From NCBI GenBank assembly GCA_028583405.1, contig CM053256.1, positions 10,428,494 through 10,492,493 of the forward strand: a stretch of DNA of 64,000 nucleotides, given 5' to 3'. The number at the start of each line of letters is the position of its first letter. Positions within the stretch are counted from its first letter, which is position 1. A program made the position numbers and the translations under genes. This DNA is from Pogonophryne albipinna (taxonomy: Eukaryota; Chordata; Actinopteri; Perciformes; Artedidraconidae). The notes below the pieces were generated by a model, which did no database searches, was not told the origin of the DNA, and was given only the letters and a program-made list of their open reading frames with translations. Positions 1 to 11,723 of the stretch are shown here, in pieces.

Positions 1-653
1 GACATTAGAATTGACTATTCTTGTCTGTCACATACTCTTTTGTCTGTCACATAAGTGGCGCAAATTGCGCAACTGATGCGGTATTGCGCTAAACGGAAAT
101 TATTTGGACTGGACACTTCGACCGGAGAGATTTAGATTTGCCGGTCTTCAGCATATTTTTACCGATCGTATTCCGGTAATTACCGGCTAACGGGAACTCT
201 GACTCAAGGGAGAATTTAGGAAATGGCTATGCAGCTTTACAGGCACTAAACCTGCACCAGACAACCTGTCATTTTGAAAGTTTGAAGTGCACACCTACTG
301 CACTCCCAATCGGATATAATCTCAGACTCCTGTGCCCTGTATACGTTTAAATTAGGCAACATGCATAGGTTTTCCTCCTTTCTGTGTCATTTCATAGCAA
401 AAACAGTTATTAAGCACTGTTTTTTCTGTGGTGTTATTGGACCCAAAAGCAACTTTATGAAAGGGTTAGTTCTGCAATCGCATTAGTGAAATATCCTTTG
501 TGAATTTGACCTTGAAACGGAACAGATAGCTGTTTTGTTTTTTTGTTGCAATTCTTGCCGCTGTAAGCTGCTGCACCCATTCTTAGTGAATTTCATTTGT
601 GTGAGTTTAAAATGAGAATTGTATTTTAATTGTATGCAATGTGCTCAATGCAG
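1..653. other. Upstream intronic sequence of virma, no feature recognised
   Basis: AT-rich sequence ahead of the first virma exon that can be recognised in the window. Earlier virma exons must lie outside the window. I see no second exon, no clear repeat boundary and no RNA gene here. A polypyrimidine stretch and AG at about 641-653 provide the likely splice acceptor. Confidence 0.5.
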
Positions 654-3600
654 TGCTGAGGGGAAGATAGTGTGCTGGGGCCAAGTCCTGCGGCTGCTAT
701 CTCTGATGGACGCCCTGGTGTCACAGAAAGCGTGTAAGAGCGCAGCGCTGCACTGCTGTCCGGCTCTGTGTCCGGAGACGAGCAACTGGCCGATCTGTTC
801 CCCCCCATGCTGGCTCTGCTGGTTCCTCCAGCGGACCGCTCCTTACCCAAGCAGCAATGCAGCGAACTAGTGGGGACAATATTACAGTCACTGTGTGACC
901 AGGTAAGCAGAGTGCCGGGCTCGCACACACCTTAAACATTTGGATATGCTTTTAACTGTTATGTTTTCAATGTTAGGAATATGGTTATATTTGAAGATGC
1001 CATGTGTAAAATGCTTGGATTTTCTTCTACACAGTCACTCATGTAAACCAACAATCTTTTCAAATGTAGAAATGAAACAAATCCCAACGTCATATTTGTC
1101 TGTTGCCTCACACACCACACACAAAGAGGACGGAGGCTAGTAGTTAACTAATAATGATCAAACATACAATTAAAGTTAAATGAACACTGAATGTTGTGGT
1201 GTAAAGGCATCCCATAAATCAATATTATTTGCAAGTGCATCTATGGTTACAAATCAGAGGCTTTTAGAGCCTGGAGATGTTTGGTTCAAGTGCTTGGTTA
1301 TAACATAATGTGATAAAGTCTTGACAGAGAAAAGGACAAACCTAAAATTCTGAATTCCCTTCCCCAGGACATTTCTCTGGTGGTGTCTCCTCCTGGTGAA
1401 AGCTGCATGTCGGAGGCTGAGCAGCTGGCCAACTCCCTTCCAGGGCGAGAGATGATCTCATCGGTGTGCAACGGCTTGTTGGAGGTTCTGGGGAACGCAG
1501 AGAGCAGCGTCCCACTCCTCCTCACCTGTATCAGGACTCTGGCATTCCTCAACGAGCACGACTACGGACTCTACCACTTCAAAGTGTAAATGACAGTCCC
1601 CTCCTTGTTTCTTGCCATCACCACCACTGTCTCCCTTTTTCTAAACCCTTTTTCTTTTTCTCTGGTAGATAACTTTATTTCTCTTTATCTTTGTTTCAGA
1701 GCTCTGAAGAAAACATGGCGCTGGTCTTTGCTCGCTGTTGAAGAGATTGGTGTTGGCCTTCAGCAAGGACTCGGCAGATCTGCTCTCAGCTCTGCTCGAC
1801 TTCCTCAGACAGATCCTCAACACAGAAACAATGGTCAGTAACCTGAATAATGTTTTAATGGCAGTCAAATAACAAGACGGGACATTGTACCAAGACATGT
1901 CCACCTGTAGAAATTATAAAATATATTTGGAATTCCTTAAGAATTAAAAATCTAACTGTGCTTTAAGTTAGATTTTTTTAAAGCATTTTGGAGGTGTGTA
2001 CTAATAATTAACCGTGCAAGACTTATTATGTCTTGTAGAGTATAATATGTGATCGTTGTATTTTATTATTGTATCTGTCTGTGTTGTCCTACAGTGTGTG
2101 GACGAGACACACGGGACAGGGGAGGAGTCAGCCTTCACTCCTCAGCGGCTGCTGTCGGGCTCCGAGATGAAAGCTCTGCTGCAGTGGGAGGGGGCCGAGT
2201 CCCACCCACTCTCTACTTTAGAGAAAAGGATTACGGTACGAATCAAACACAAGTGTAACGCTTTTGCAAAGTAAGTGATGATGGCAGTTAACTAACTCTG
2301 TAACTCATGTCTGTAGAAACTATGTAAGGAGGACGATTCCCTGGAGACGATGTTGGAGACTGTGGTCGTTCTGAGGCAGACGCTGGAGACGGCCACTGAC
2401 TCTCCACCTGCCGTCGACACTGAGCCCACTTTGCCAGCACCCGAGACCCTCGGGGCTCAGTTTAATCACAGGTACAAAATGACATATTTTTTCTCTATCA
2501 TTTTTTTCTCCCTTTTTCCAAATGCAGTCATCGCTCACAGGGAGGCACTTACCCTACCAGCCAGGGAAATGTCACTTTGAAACAAACCTGTACACCCTTC
2601 TTTGAAACTACACATGCACTTATTACAGTATGGATGTGATCATAAATATGCCTGCCTGTCTCTGTCTCTTTGTTTTCTGTAGGACAGTGTTCATTCTGTC
2701 CGAAGCTCTGGATGAGCAGCTGAAGACCCTCTGGTTCTCTCCGTTCCAGACTGACGACATCGAAGCAGACCTTGATTTGGTAAGTGTGTATGCACTTTCA
2801 ATACATTATGGCAAAAATGTAAATCCCACTGCTACTCACTATTGTTTGCATTATTGATTGATCTGCCAATGAATGTAAAATCTAATTAATATAAAATGTC
2901 AGTAAATATAGAGACATGTATATCCCAAGATTTTGAGTAGTATATGACATAAAAGAGAAACAAATGAAATCTCATTAATTAGATTAGTTTACTAAAATCT
3001 ACTATAAGGATGAATTGATTATTAAAATGGAAAGTAATTGTTTTTCTGTTGACTCATCGATTAGTCATATTGTGGCAGCTCATATACAGATTTGTTATTG
3101 TAAAATGTGCTAATCTCCATGCAGTATTTAGTTTGGTGGTTTACTCAAATGTTTTTTGGTTTTTTCAAATGTTTTTGTAAAGTGCCTTTCTTTCCTTTCT
3201 TCACTGCCAAGTTCTTTTTAATTATGCCTTCATGCTTCCTTTTTTTTGGATCTTCATTTACACACATGAATCTTGGAAACGTAAAATAAAAACTGAATTA
3301 CACATGATGCTGCAAGGTTATGAAGCACTGTGTTGGTCTGTCTATAAATGCCGCTGTGTCTGTGTTGCAGGTGAAGGTGGATCTGTTGGGTCTGGCTCAG
3401 GAGTGTTGTCCAGAACTGGACCTGAAGGCCGAGCTGGAGCGCTCCTTCCTGTCGGAGCCTCCTCCCCGGGTCACTCTAAGGCTCCCAAAGGCTTCCGACT
3501 TGGCAAACACAAGCATGAGACGTTTATTACAAGGTATATGTCCACTGTGTTGGTCTATTTCTTTCCATATGTGTTCTGTATATTGTGCAAAAACTCTCGT

Positions 3601-4923
3601 CTTTAATTTATTGTGTGTGTCTCTTCAGCGGTAAGTCGGACTACATCGAGCCGGCAAAGCGAGCGCACATCATGGCAGCTCCTCGCGGCCGTGGAGGTCG
3701 AGGAGGGTTCGGACAGAATCTCAACCGACCGCACGATATCTTCCGCCAGCGCAAACAGAACACCTCCCGTCCTCCCAGTATGCACGTCGATGACTTTGTG
3801 GCGGCGGAGTTTAAAGACACTGGGACTCCTCTTGGACTTTTGCCTCCTAAACGGCCCCCAAGAGCTCCCCAAAACCCCCAACCAGAGGACTGTTCACTGG
3901 CAACAGAGGCAGGGGCACCTTCCACAGCCAGACTCGCTTCTTCACTCCACCACAGCCCAAAGGGGTTCTGCTATCCGGTACGTACACACAGACACTCGCT
4001 GGTTATAGAAAGATTTCTTAGTTGTTGATATTATAACTCGTGCGATCACACAACACATGGTGGTTTGTTCCAGCTTCTTAAATGAGAAGGTTTCCTTATT
4101 TTCTTTGTCATATATCATTGTGAACTAAATATGGGACTTTTGGTATAAAAAAAAACATGACATTTGACGTCGCATTCGGCTTCGAGATGTTTGGATTGCC
4201 ATTTTGGACCAATTGCCCGCCTAAACATTGAGCAATTAATAGAATAATTGTCACAGAATACTATGAGTAATAATACAAATACGTAAAGTAGTCGTATCCC
4301 TATTGTGTAGGTCATATTATTTGTATTCCAGACCGTAAAGTTCATTACATTTCTTCCTTGTTGGAGCATACTGCAGGAAAGATCTACTGATTGGCCACTA
4401 GAGGGAGTTAAATCTTCTATTTTGGTTCTGTAGGTAACTACACTCGCAGAGAAGGGGGCCGTGGTTCTTCGTGGAGCGGCCAAATTCCAGGAGTCACCCA
4501 CAGAGGAACCTACAGTGAACCCCGTGGGGGGCAGAGCAACTTCACACGGGGGGCCCATGCCCTCCAGACAACCCCCAGCAAGTAAGAAACCTAAACCCCC
4601 AAACCAGTACACACACACACACACTTGATTTGCACTTTGGATCTTTAAACACTGAACTAATAATGCAGTGTTTTTGTCTCCAGGTGCGTATCGGCTGGCT
4701 CCACGGGACCGAGCCCAGCGGGGGAGGGGGGGCGCCGGGCTGTCGTGGCTGAGCGGAGGAGGAGGAGGAGGGGGGAGGAGGAGGAGGAGGAGGAGGAGGC
4801 AGCGCTGGAGGAGGTGGTGGTGGCGGAGGAGGAGGAGGAAGAGGATCTCAGGGGAGTAAATTCAGTGGAGGGGGAGGTAGCGGAGGTGGGAGGGGAAGAC
4901 ATGTCCGTTCCTTCACCAGGTAA
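654..4923 (+). CDS. virma: virma (virilizer homolog, KIAA1429), 3' ten exons, with six apparent single-base frameshifts
   Basis: VIRMA is the large scaffold of the nuclear m6A writer complex (WTAP, METTL3/METTL14, HAKAI, ZC3H13) and steers methylation toward 3' UTRs. Exons seen: 654-902 (start uncertain), 1368-1583, 1700-1833, 2095-2235, 2317-2471, 2683-2779, 3371-3533, 3629-3977, 4434-4581, 4684-4923. Diagnostic stretches are SPPGESCMSEAEQLANSLPG, GKHKHETFIT, KSDYIEPAKRAH, RPHDIFRQRKQNTSRPPSMH and the terminal RGRHVRSFTR before TAA at 4921. The C-terminus is Arg/Gly-rich, ending in a Gly-rich tract encoded by GGA/GGT repeats. Exon phases agree only if one base is restored in exons 1 (about 776-782), 3 (about 1700-1710), 7 (about 3458-3466) and 8 (about 3868-3883), and one base removed in exons 9 (G run 4548-4553) and 10 (G run 4770-4775). 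Exons 2, 4, 5 and 6 are clean. Identity is secure. Whether the breaks are real or consensus errors is open. Confidence 0.93.
4745..4900 (+). repeat. GGA/GGT-rich simple repeat inside the last virma exon
   Basis: A purine-rich run of GGA and GGT triplets encodes the poly-Gly segment near the VIRMA C-terminus. Read one base out it gives poly-Arg, and on the other strand poly-Ser, so ORFs in those frames are artefacts. The low-complexity G runs are a likely place for sequencing or replication slippage. Confidence 0.85.
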
Positions 4924-5085
4924 ATCCACCTGGGCAATGACTGCAGCCTTTCATGGCAACATATGGACCAATCAGGATATTATATATACTGTCTCCATGG
5001 AAACGTGGTGGGATGATGTTGTCACAATGACGTACCGAATTTGTGTTGATGTTTTATGTTTTGTTATCATGTGTTGTATTTGGAG

Positions 5086-5091
5086 AATAAA
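5086..5091 (+). promoter_or_regulatory. virma polyadenylation signal
   Basis: AATAAA lies 163 bases downstream of the virma stop codon and is followed within about 30 bases by GT/T-rich sequence. It is the first good signal after the gene, giving a short 3' UTR. Confidence 0.7.
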
Positions 5092-5429
5092 GGTCATAGC
5101 AACTGAGCGTGCGCCTTGTTTTTTTTTTTTACACAAAATGAAATAATGATTTTACGGTTAACTGTTTAAAGTTAACACGCTTTTATCATTGCACTTATTA
5201 GCCTTATCGTGCTTTAATAGAAATGCAGAATTACACCTCATTCAAGGTTCTCCAAGGTGCATGACAACAATGGGAAATGAGAGCGTGAAAAGACTGCATT
5301 GCATCCAGGGCAGCCATTTAAAAAATATGAAGATAAACGTTGGCGTATTGAATAAGTTAAAGCGCGGACAAAGTACATATTTGTGTGACAGTAAGATGCA
5401 TAATATACAACCCAAGTTGAACCCAAAAT

Positions 5430-7206
5430 ACATTACATTACATTGCATTTAGCTGACGCTTTTATCCAAAGCGACTTACAATAAGTGCGTTCGACCAACA
5501 AAATAGAAACTTGAAGAAAACAGAATCATATAAGTACATCAGGTTTCATAGAGCAAAAACATTTCAAGTGCTACTCAACTGGCTTTTGATAAGCCAGCTC
5601 TTTATTAGTATATAAGTGCTTTGTTAATAGTCCTATCGCTCGAAGTGGAGTCGAAAGAGATGAGTTTTCAGTCTGCGCCGGAAGGTGTATAAGCTATCTG
5701 CTGTCCTGATGTCAATGGGGAGCTCATTCCACCATTTTGGAGCCAGGATAGCAAACCCACGTGTTTTTGCTGATGGGAACTTGGGTCCCCTTCGCAGCGA
5801 GGGTGCAGCGAGCCGTTTGGTTGATGCAGAGCGGAGTGCACGTGCTGGGGTGTACGGTTTAACCATGTCCTGGATGTAGGAAGGGCCAGATCCATTCGCA
5901 ACATGGTACGCAAGTACCATTGTCTTGAAGTGGATTCTTGCAGTTACTGGAAGCCAGTGAAGGCAGCGGAGGAGCGGCGTGGTGTGGGAGAATTTAGGAA
6001 GGTTGAAGACCAGGCGAGCAGCTGCATTCTGGATGAGCTGCAGAGGTCGGATGGCACATGCAGGTAGACCAGCCAGGAGGGAGTTGCAGTAGTCTAGGCG
6101 TGAGATGACGAGAGCCTGGACCAGAATCTGCGTCGCTTTCTGGGTCAGCTGGGGACGCATCCTCCTGATGTTGTAAACCGTGTATCTGCAGCAACGGGTT
6201 GTAGCAGCGATGTTTGCAGTGAAGGACAGGTTGTTATCTAGGGTCACACCCAGATTCCTTGCAGTCTGAGTCGGGGAAACAACAGAGGTGCCGATGTTGA
6301 TTGTTAGGTCAAGAGTGGGACAATCTTTTCCCGGAAGGAAAAGCAGTTCAGTCTTGTCAAGGTTGAGCTTGAGGTGATGAGCAGACATCCACTGAGAGAT
6401 GTCAGCTAGACAAGCAGAGATGCGTGCGACGACCTGGGTCTCTGAGCGGGAAAAGGACAGAATTAATTGGGTGTCGTCAGCGTAGCAGTGGTATGAAAAA
6501 CCATGCGGGCTAATGACTGATCCGAGCGAGTTTGTGTACAAGGAGAAGAGGAGGGGACCAAGAACAGAGCCCTGAGGGACCCCTGTAGTTAATTGACAAG
6601 GGTCGGACTCGGACCCTCTCCAAGTAACCCTGTCGGTGCGGTCTTTGAGGTATGAGGTGAGGAGGGAAAGTGCAGAGCCTGAAACTCCAAGTTCTTGGAG
6701 AGTGCGAAGGAGGATCTGATGATTCACCGTGTCGAATTCAGCAGACAGGTCCAGCAGGATGATGACAGAGGAGAGGGAGGCTGCTTTAGCAGTGTGCAGT
6801 TCCTCAGTGACAGCAAGGAGGGCAGTTTCTGTGGAGTGACCTGCCTTGAAACCAGACTGGTGCGGATCCAGAAGGTTGTTCTGATGGAGATAACAGGAGA
6901 GTTGTTTAAAGACAGCGCGTTCAAGTGTTTTAGACAGGAACGGGAGGAGAGAGACAGGCCTGTAGTTTATAACATCAGACGGGTTGAGAGTGGGTTTCTT
7001 TAGGAGAGGGTTTACTCTTGCCTCCTTGAGACTGTTTGGAAAGTGACCAGAAGTTAGAGAAGTGTTGATGAAATGGGTGAGAAACGGTAGAATATCAGAA
7101 GCGATAGTCTGAAGGAGGTTTGAAGGGATAGGGTCCAGAGGACAGGTGGTAGGGCGGGCAGAGGTAATGAGGGTAAGAACCTCACATGCCTTTGCAAACT
7201 GCAAAA
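5430..7206 (-). mobile_element. L2-like non-LTR retrotransposon, 5'-truncated, with an open reverse-transcriptase frame
   Basis: The minus-strand frame 7204-5633 is uninterrupted for 523 codons. It covers reverse transcriptase from the palm to the C-terminal domain. Visible motifs are NYRPVSLLPFLSKTLE, SGFKAGHSTETALL, LDLSAEFDTVNH (first catalytic Asp region), GVPQGSVLGP and YADDTQL (catalytic Asp pair). The endonuclease half is missing, as expected of a 5'-truncated LINE. The 3' end at about 5430-5490 has the tail seen in many fish genomes, a short ATTAC-type repeat followed by GACGCTTTTATCCAAAGCG. A second, shorter copy of the same 3' end lies at about 37386-37600. The long open frame suggests a fairly young insertion. 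It sits between the convergent genes virma and the RING gene. The clade call (L2 rather than another CR1-group clade) is inference. Confidence 0.88.
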
Positions 7207-7604
7207 CCAGGACCTCCAGTTCTTACAGGACACTCAGAACCATACGTTCTTAAGCCAATGTAATCAGACCGATCACTAATGAGGAAAACATGAATCATTT
7301 AGAATTCAAAGAAATTGCCTTTCACACACTTTTTTTTAATTTAAAAACCTGAGGGATGCAAAATTCAGGGCAACATTTTCTGTCAGCAGATCATATCAGT
7401 GGTTAGTCTACAACATGTATTAACCTTTCAACCACAACATGGTTCATTCCACAGCAGATCATCTATATTTTCTTTACCAAATGATGAGTGATGAGCCCCA
7501 ACATACTGTGCAAACACTATTTAATTACTAAACAGCCAAATATAAGAAAAATATGCATTTAATCTTTTCTGGAAGGGTTAACTCCCCAGCAGTCCAGTCT
7601 CCCC

Positions 7605-10600
7605 TCAGATGACCGTCACCTCCCGGTTCTTCCTCTTGATGCAGTCCAGAGTCAGGCTCCTGGTCCCGCCCTTACGCGTCCCCTCACCCAGCAGAGGGGA
7701 GGGGGGGGCTCCTGTTATGGGGCTCTGGGCTGAATGTAGAGACAGACTGGAGGCATGGAGAGAAGCCTCCCTCTGCTGGGATCTCATTGGCTCAGCGTGG
7801 AGCTCCCACCCAGGGGTCTGATGGTCCACAGGTTGCTGGCTCCTGATTGGCTGCAGGTTTCTGAGCAGCTCCAGCAGCTCCCTCTTCTCCAACTCGGCCT
7901 CAGCCAGCTCCTGCCTCCTCAGACGCTCTGCTCCTAGCAGCGCTCGCATGTCACACATCACACGGGACAGCTGGTCCTGAGAGGAGAGGACATGAGAAGA
8001 TCACTGAGCATGCATGTTATTGACAGAGGTGGATAAAACATAGGTCTTAAAAGTAGTTATACTTGAGAAATATGTATTGAAAGAGTAATAATTGAAGACC
8101 AACGTAAACAAATAAACTCCCTGGGAAATTGTCACTTTAAAGTACTAAATTATTCATTTCCTTAACAGCATTTATTTAAGAATAATCTTCCTATTGAATC
8201 TCAACTTTAAACACCATCTATAGTTCTTTCTCCCTCATAAATATAACATAAATAATTATTTTAAACATTGTACTTAATACAGAATTGCAACTAAAGTGTA
8301 ACTGAAATAAATGTAACTGAAATTAAACTAAAAACATCAACATTTCCAAGAAGACTGCTGATTAAGATCATTTTATGTGAAAGTATGCTTAAGAACAAAC
8401 ACTAAATGAATGTAACAAATATTTTGTGGAATATTCAAAGATACTGTTAATGTTAAAATGAATAAACCATTTTTAAATGTGCTGTTAAAGCTCTCACTGG
8501 GAACTTGATTAAATGGCAGTCCCTTGAATCTTTCCTTCAGCCTTGCTGTTGTTACCTTGAAATACAGAGGAGTTAAAAACATGAGACTGGTCACCTTGAG
8601 CTCCTCCACGTCGTTCTTCAGCTGCGACTCTTTCTGCACCATGTGTCTCCTCTGCGAGTCCAACCGAGACTCCATCTCTCGCCTCACCTCCTCCACCTTG
8701 CACAGCATCTCTGCCCTGCCATACGCATTCAGTAGGACATTAATTACTAAAAATCTAAACTGCAGCAATTACCTCTGAGTTAAGGATTAAGAGACAGTGA
8801 AGCCATTTTTACAACCACACCTGAGCATCTCCACCTCTGTGCGCAGCTCTGCTACACAGTTGTGCTGTGATTGGTCGATGGGGAGCAGTGTGTGTCCGCA
8901 GCCGTTGAGACACTCCCTGCTGCGGAAGTTACACTCTGACAGGTGAGCCTCCAGACCCCGCCTCTCCACCTGCACAGGACAACCTGCAGGGAGCACAGAT
9001 GGATAGGCCCCACATGAAGCACCCATGCACACACTGTCTTTCAATCTATATATATTGTTTATCCTATTTATTTTAATTATGCCAAGATATATTGAATACT
9101 GCAAATATCTTGATAAGCCACTTTTGGATTCTAACCTCTAATGCACAATATTTCTTTAAATATATTTAATTATATGTGTTTATAAAATAAAAATCAATAC
9201 GTGTCACATGTCATTTATACTAAAGCAGAGTGTAAAAAGGAAAAAATAATGTGGTATAAACCAAGGAGAATATGTGAAACAGTTTTCCACCGCTAACATA
9301 TTGACCAACCCAACTTCCTTCACTCTTTGCTGCACTTTTGTCTCATTTTAGACCAAATGTGATACTTCTTAAAGATCACAGCAGTCACAGACAGCAAGAG
9401 AAATATCAGGTAAAATGTTCTTTTGCTTTAAGTGCTTGTAGTACTGAACACTGCAAAAAGCCACACTGCATGCACACACACTGTAACTGTACCTACCACA
9501 GCGGTAACATATGTACTCTCCACCTGCCAACGACAGGTCACAGACACAAAGTGAGCACAAGAGCATATGCTTGTATATACATACACACTTTTAAATTGCT
9601 CATTAAAGAGTGATGGAAAGTTGACCCTGAATGCACTTTGTGTGAGGTCTGTGGGAGTCCCATAGGTGCACGAGTTTGGGAGGTAGCCATGACAACAAAA
9701 GAGCCACCTGTTGCTCCCACTCACAGGTGTCACATTACCTTTATATCCCTCACATCCACACATGGATAACCATTCAAGAAGATACAAACACTGCCGATAA
9801 ACACAACAAATAACACATGAGCTCAGTGTGAGGTATCATACCTGTGTTTGAGCAGGAAATGAAGGCGAACTCGCACTCATCCTCATGTGTGTGCAGGCTC
9901 TCCAGGGAGCAGACCACCTCACAGCCCTGAGCTGCATTCACACAGCGGAGCTGCAGGCGGTTCAGGTCATTACGCATGTATCTGCAGAGAAAATAAAGAT
10001 AAATAAAGGTGACCACAGAGATCAGTACATGTGTCAACCACTCAATAGTAAGAAGGACATGTGAAACCTGCAGGGACACCCCAAAATCAGAAACCGCCTA
10101 TATATTTCACCTACCTGTAGTTGAGTAATCTATATTGTTTTGGTATGAGCACAGAAATTGTTTTTTTTATCCTTTTAACAAATATTATGAGGCTCTGTAT
10201 ATATTATGTGTAAACATATATGTTTTTTAAATATTGTCAAGTGACACTTGATTATATGAGTGTCTCATCCATGAGCAGAAGCATGCTTCCTTATGCTTTG
10301 TAATGTAGTAGGACTAGGACTCGTGCAGTACAAAGAAAATAGTTCCTAAATGAAAATGCTCACAAAAAAGTGGATTATCTTCAGTAACTGTGTCATGATT
10401 TCTGGACAGAGACTTTTTAAATGTACATTTTTGGCATTTTGAACTCCACAAGCTGAGTGCCATGTAGTTCCATTACATTTGAAAGAAAGCAGACATCTTT
10501 TGGCTCATATCTCCAACAATCGGCATGTCATAACCACAACAATATACACTGAACAAAAATATAAACGCAACACTTTTGTTTTTGCTCCCATTTTTCATGA

Positions 10601-11723
10601 GATGAACTCAAAGATCTAAAACATTTTCTATATACACAAAATAACCATTTCTCTCAAATATTGTTCACAAATCTGAAAGAATCTGTGATAGTGAGCACTT
10701 CTCCTTTGCTGAGATAATCCATCCCACCTCACAGGTGTGGCATATCAACATGCTGATTAGACAGCATGATTATTGCACAGGTGTGCCTTAGGCTGGCCAC
10801 AATAAAAGGCCACTCTGAAACGTGCAGTTTTGCTTTATTGGGGGGGTCTGGGGGGGTCCGAAAACCAGTCAGTATCTGGTGTGAGGGGTAGGGTTAGGGT
10901 TAGGGTAATGTTGTGAATCGAGTGGCCTGTGTTCGTCGTCCATAACATACGCCTGCCCATACCATAACCCCACCACCACCATGGGCCACTCGATTCACAA
11001 CATTACCCTAACCCTAACCCTACCCCTACCCCTAACCCTAATCCTACCCCTCACACCAGATACTGACTGGTTTTCGGACCCCCCCAGACCCCCCCAATAA
11101 AGCAAAACTGCACGTTTCAGAGTGGCCTTTTATTGTGGCCAGCCTAAGGCACACCTGTGCAATAATCATGCTGTCTAATCAGCATGTTGATATGCCACAC
11201 CTGTGAGGTGGGATGGATTATCTCAGCAAAGGAGAAGTGCTCACTATCACAGATTCTTTCAGATTTGTGAACAATATTTGAGAGAAATGGTTATTTTGTG
11301 TATATAGAAAATGTTTTAGATCTTTGAGTTCATCTCATGAAAAATGGGAGCAAAAACAAAAGTGTTGCGTTTATATTTTTGTTCAGTGTAGATTGATAAA
11401 TAGAACTAAAGGGGAGAGGAAACATATGAGTTGTTTGTATTTTGGGGTAAACTGACCCTATAAGAATGAGCATTACAATAAAGAGTTAATAAATGTCACA
11501 CATTTACAGAGACAGACCTGTACAGTGGTTTGAGACTGCCCACATCCAGGGGCATCCTGTCCTCGGGGCAGGAGTGGTGATGGAGCAGCCAGCTGCTGAT
11601 GCAGGCGCTGCAGTAGGCGTGTTCACAGGGCGCCTGCAGGGGGCGCTCCAACACGTCTCGGCACACACAGCACAGGAGACCCTCATTCACATAGCCTACA
11701 AACCTCTCCAGATCATAGCCCAT
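7605..11723 (-). CDS. RING and TRAF-type zinc-finger protein (RNF41/RNF151-like E3 ligase), five coding exons
   Basis: Probable E3 ubiquitin ligase of 333 aa. Exons in coding order: 11723-11518, 9981-9842, 8983-8821, 8715-8595, 7976-7605. All junctions have GT-AG and matching phase, so the gene is intact. The start is the ATG at 11723 in MGYDLERF, a typical opening of the RNF41 (Nrdp1)/PDZRN group. The RING (about residues 18-55) reads C-x2-C, C-x-H-x2-C-x2-C, then C-x2-D, so the last zinc ligand is Asp (C3HC3D), as in RNF41 and TRAF6 and unlike mammalian RNF151. Two TRAF-type Cys/His fingers follow (about 70-160), then a charged coiled coil (about 165-245) and a Ser/Pro/Gln-rich tail ending REVTVI. 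That end fits a class I PDZ ligand (T-x-hydrophobic), which is inference. It is convergent with virma and divergent from rad54b. Substrate unknown. It may be what fish annotations call rnf41-like or rnf151-like. Confidence 0.88.
8010..8500. repeat. AT-rich intronic sequence with possible degraded repeat
   Basis: Intron 4 of the RING gene. The opening part resembles the widespread fish repeat that contains AAGTAC-type motifs and lines about AAAGTAGTTATACTTGAG, but it is too degraded for boundaries to be set. The rest of the intron shows nothing else. Confidence 0.3.
10547..11388. mobile_element. Fold-back element with arms of about 380-405 bp and telomere-like repeats near its centre
   Basis: The left arm (10547 to about 10928) is repeated almost exactly in inverted orientation from about 10981 to 11388. 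The outer ends are CACTGAACAAAAATATAAAC and its complement, and each is flanked by TA, the Tc1/mariner target. The arm sequence (CATTTTTCATGAGATGAACT and onward) resembles the long terminal part of a common fish Tc1-type transposon, with no transposase left between the arms. The inner part of each arm has G-rich tracts and GGGTTAGGGTTAGGG-type repeats (about 10884-10905, complement at about 11004-11050). The unique loop is only about 50 bases. It lies in intron 1 of the RING gene. Confidence 0.9.

Noticed and set aside
4657..4929. Minus-strand poly-Ser and plus-strand poly-Arg frames
   Set aside because: Shadows of the GGA/GGT repeat that encodes the Gly-rich C-terminus of VIRMA.
10884..11050. 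Telomere or chromosome end
   Set aside because: The TTAGGG-type repeats are short and irregular, mirrored within an inverted element, and flanked by ordinary gene sequence.
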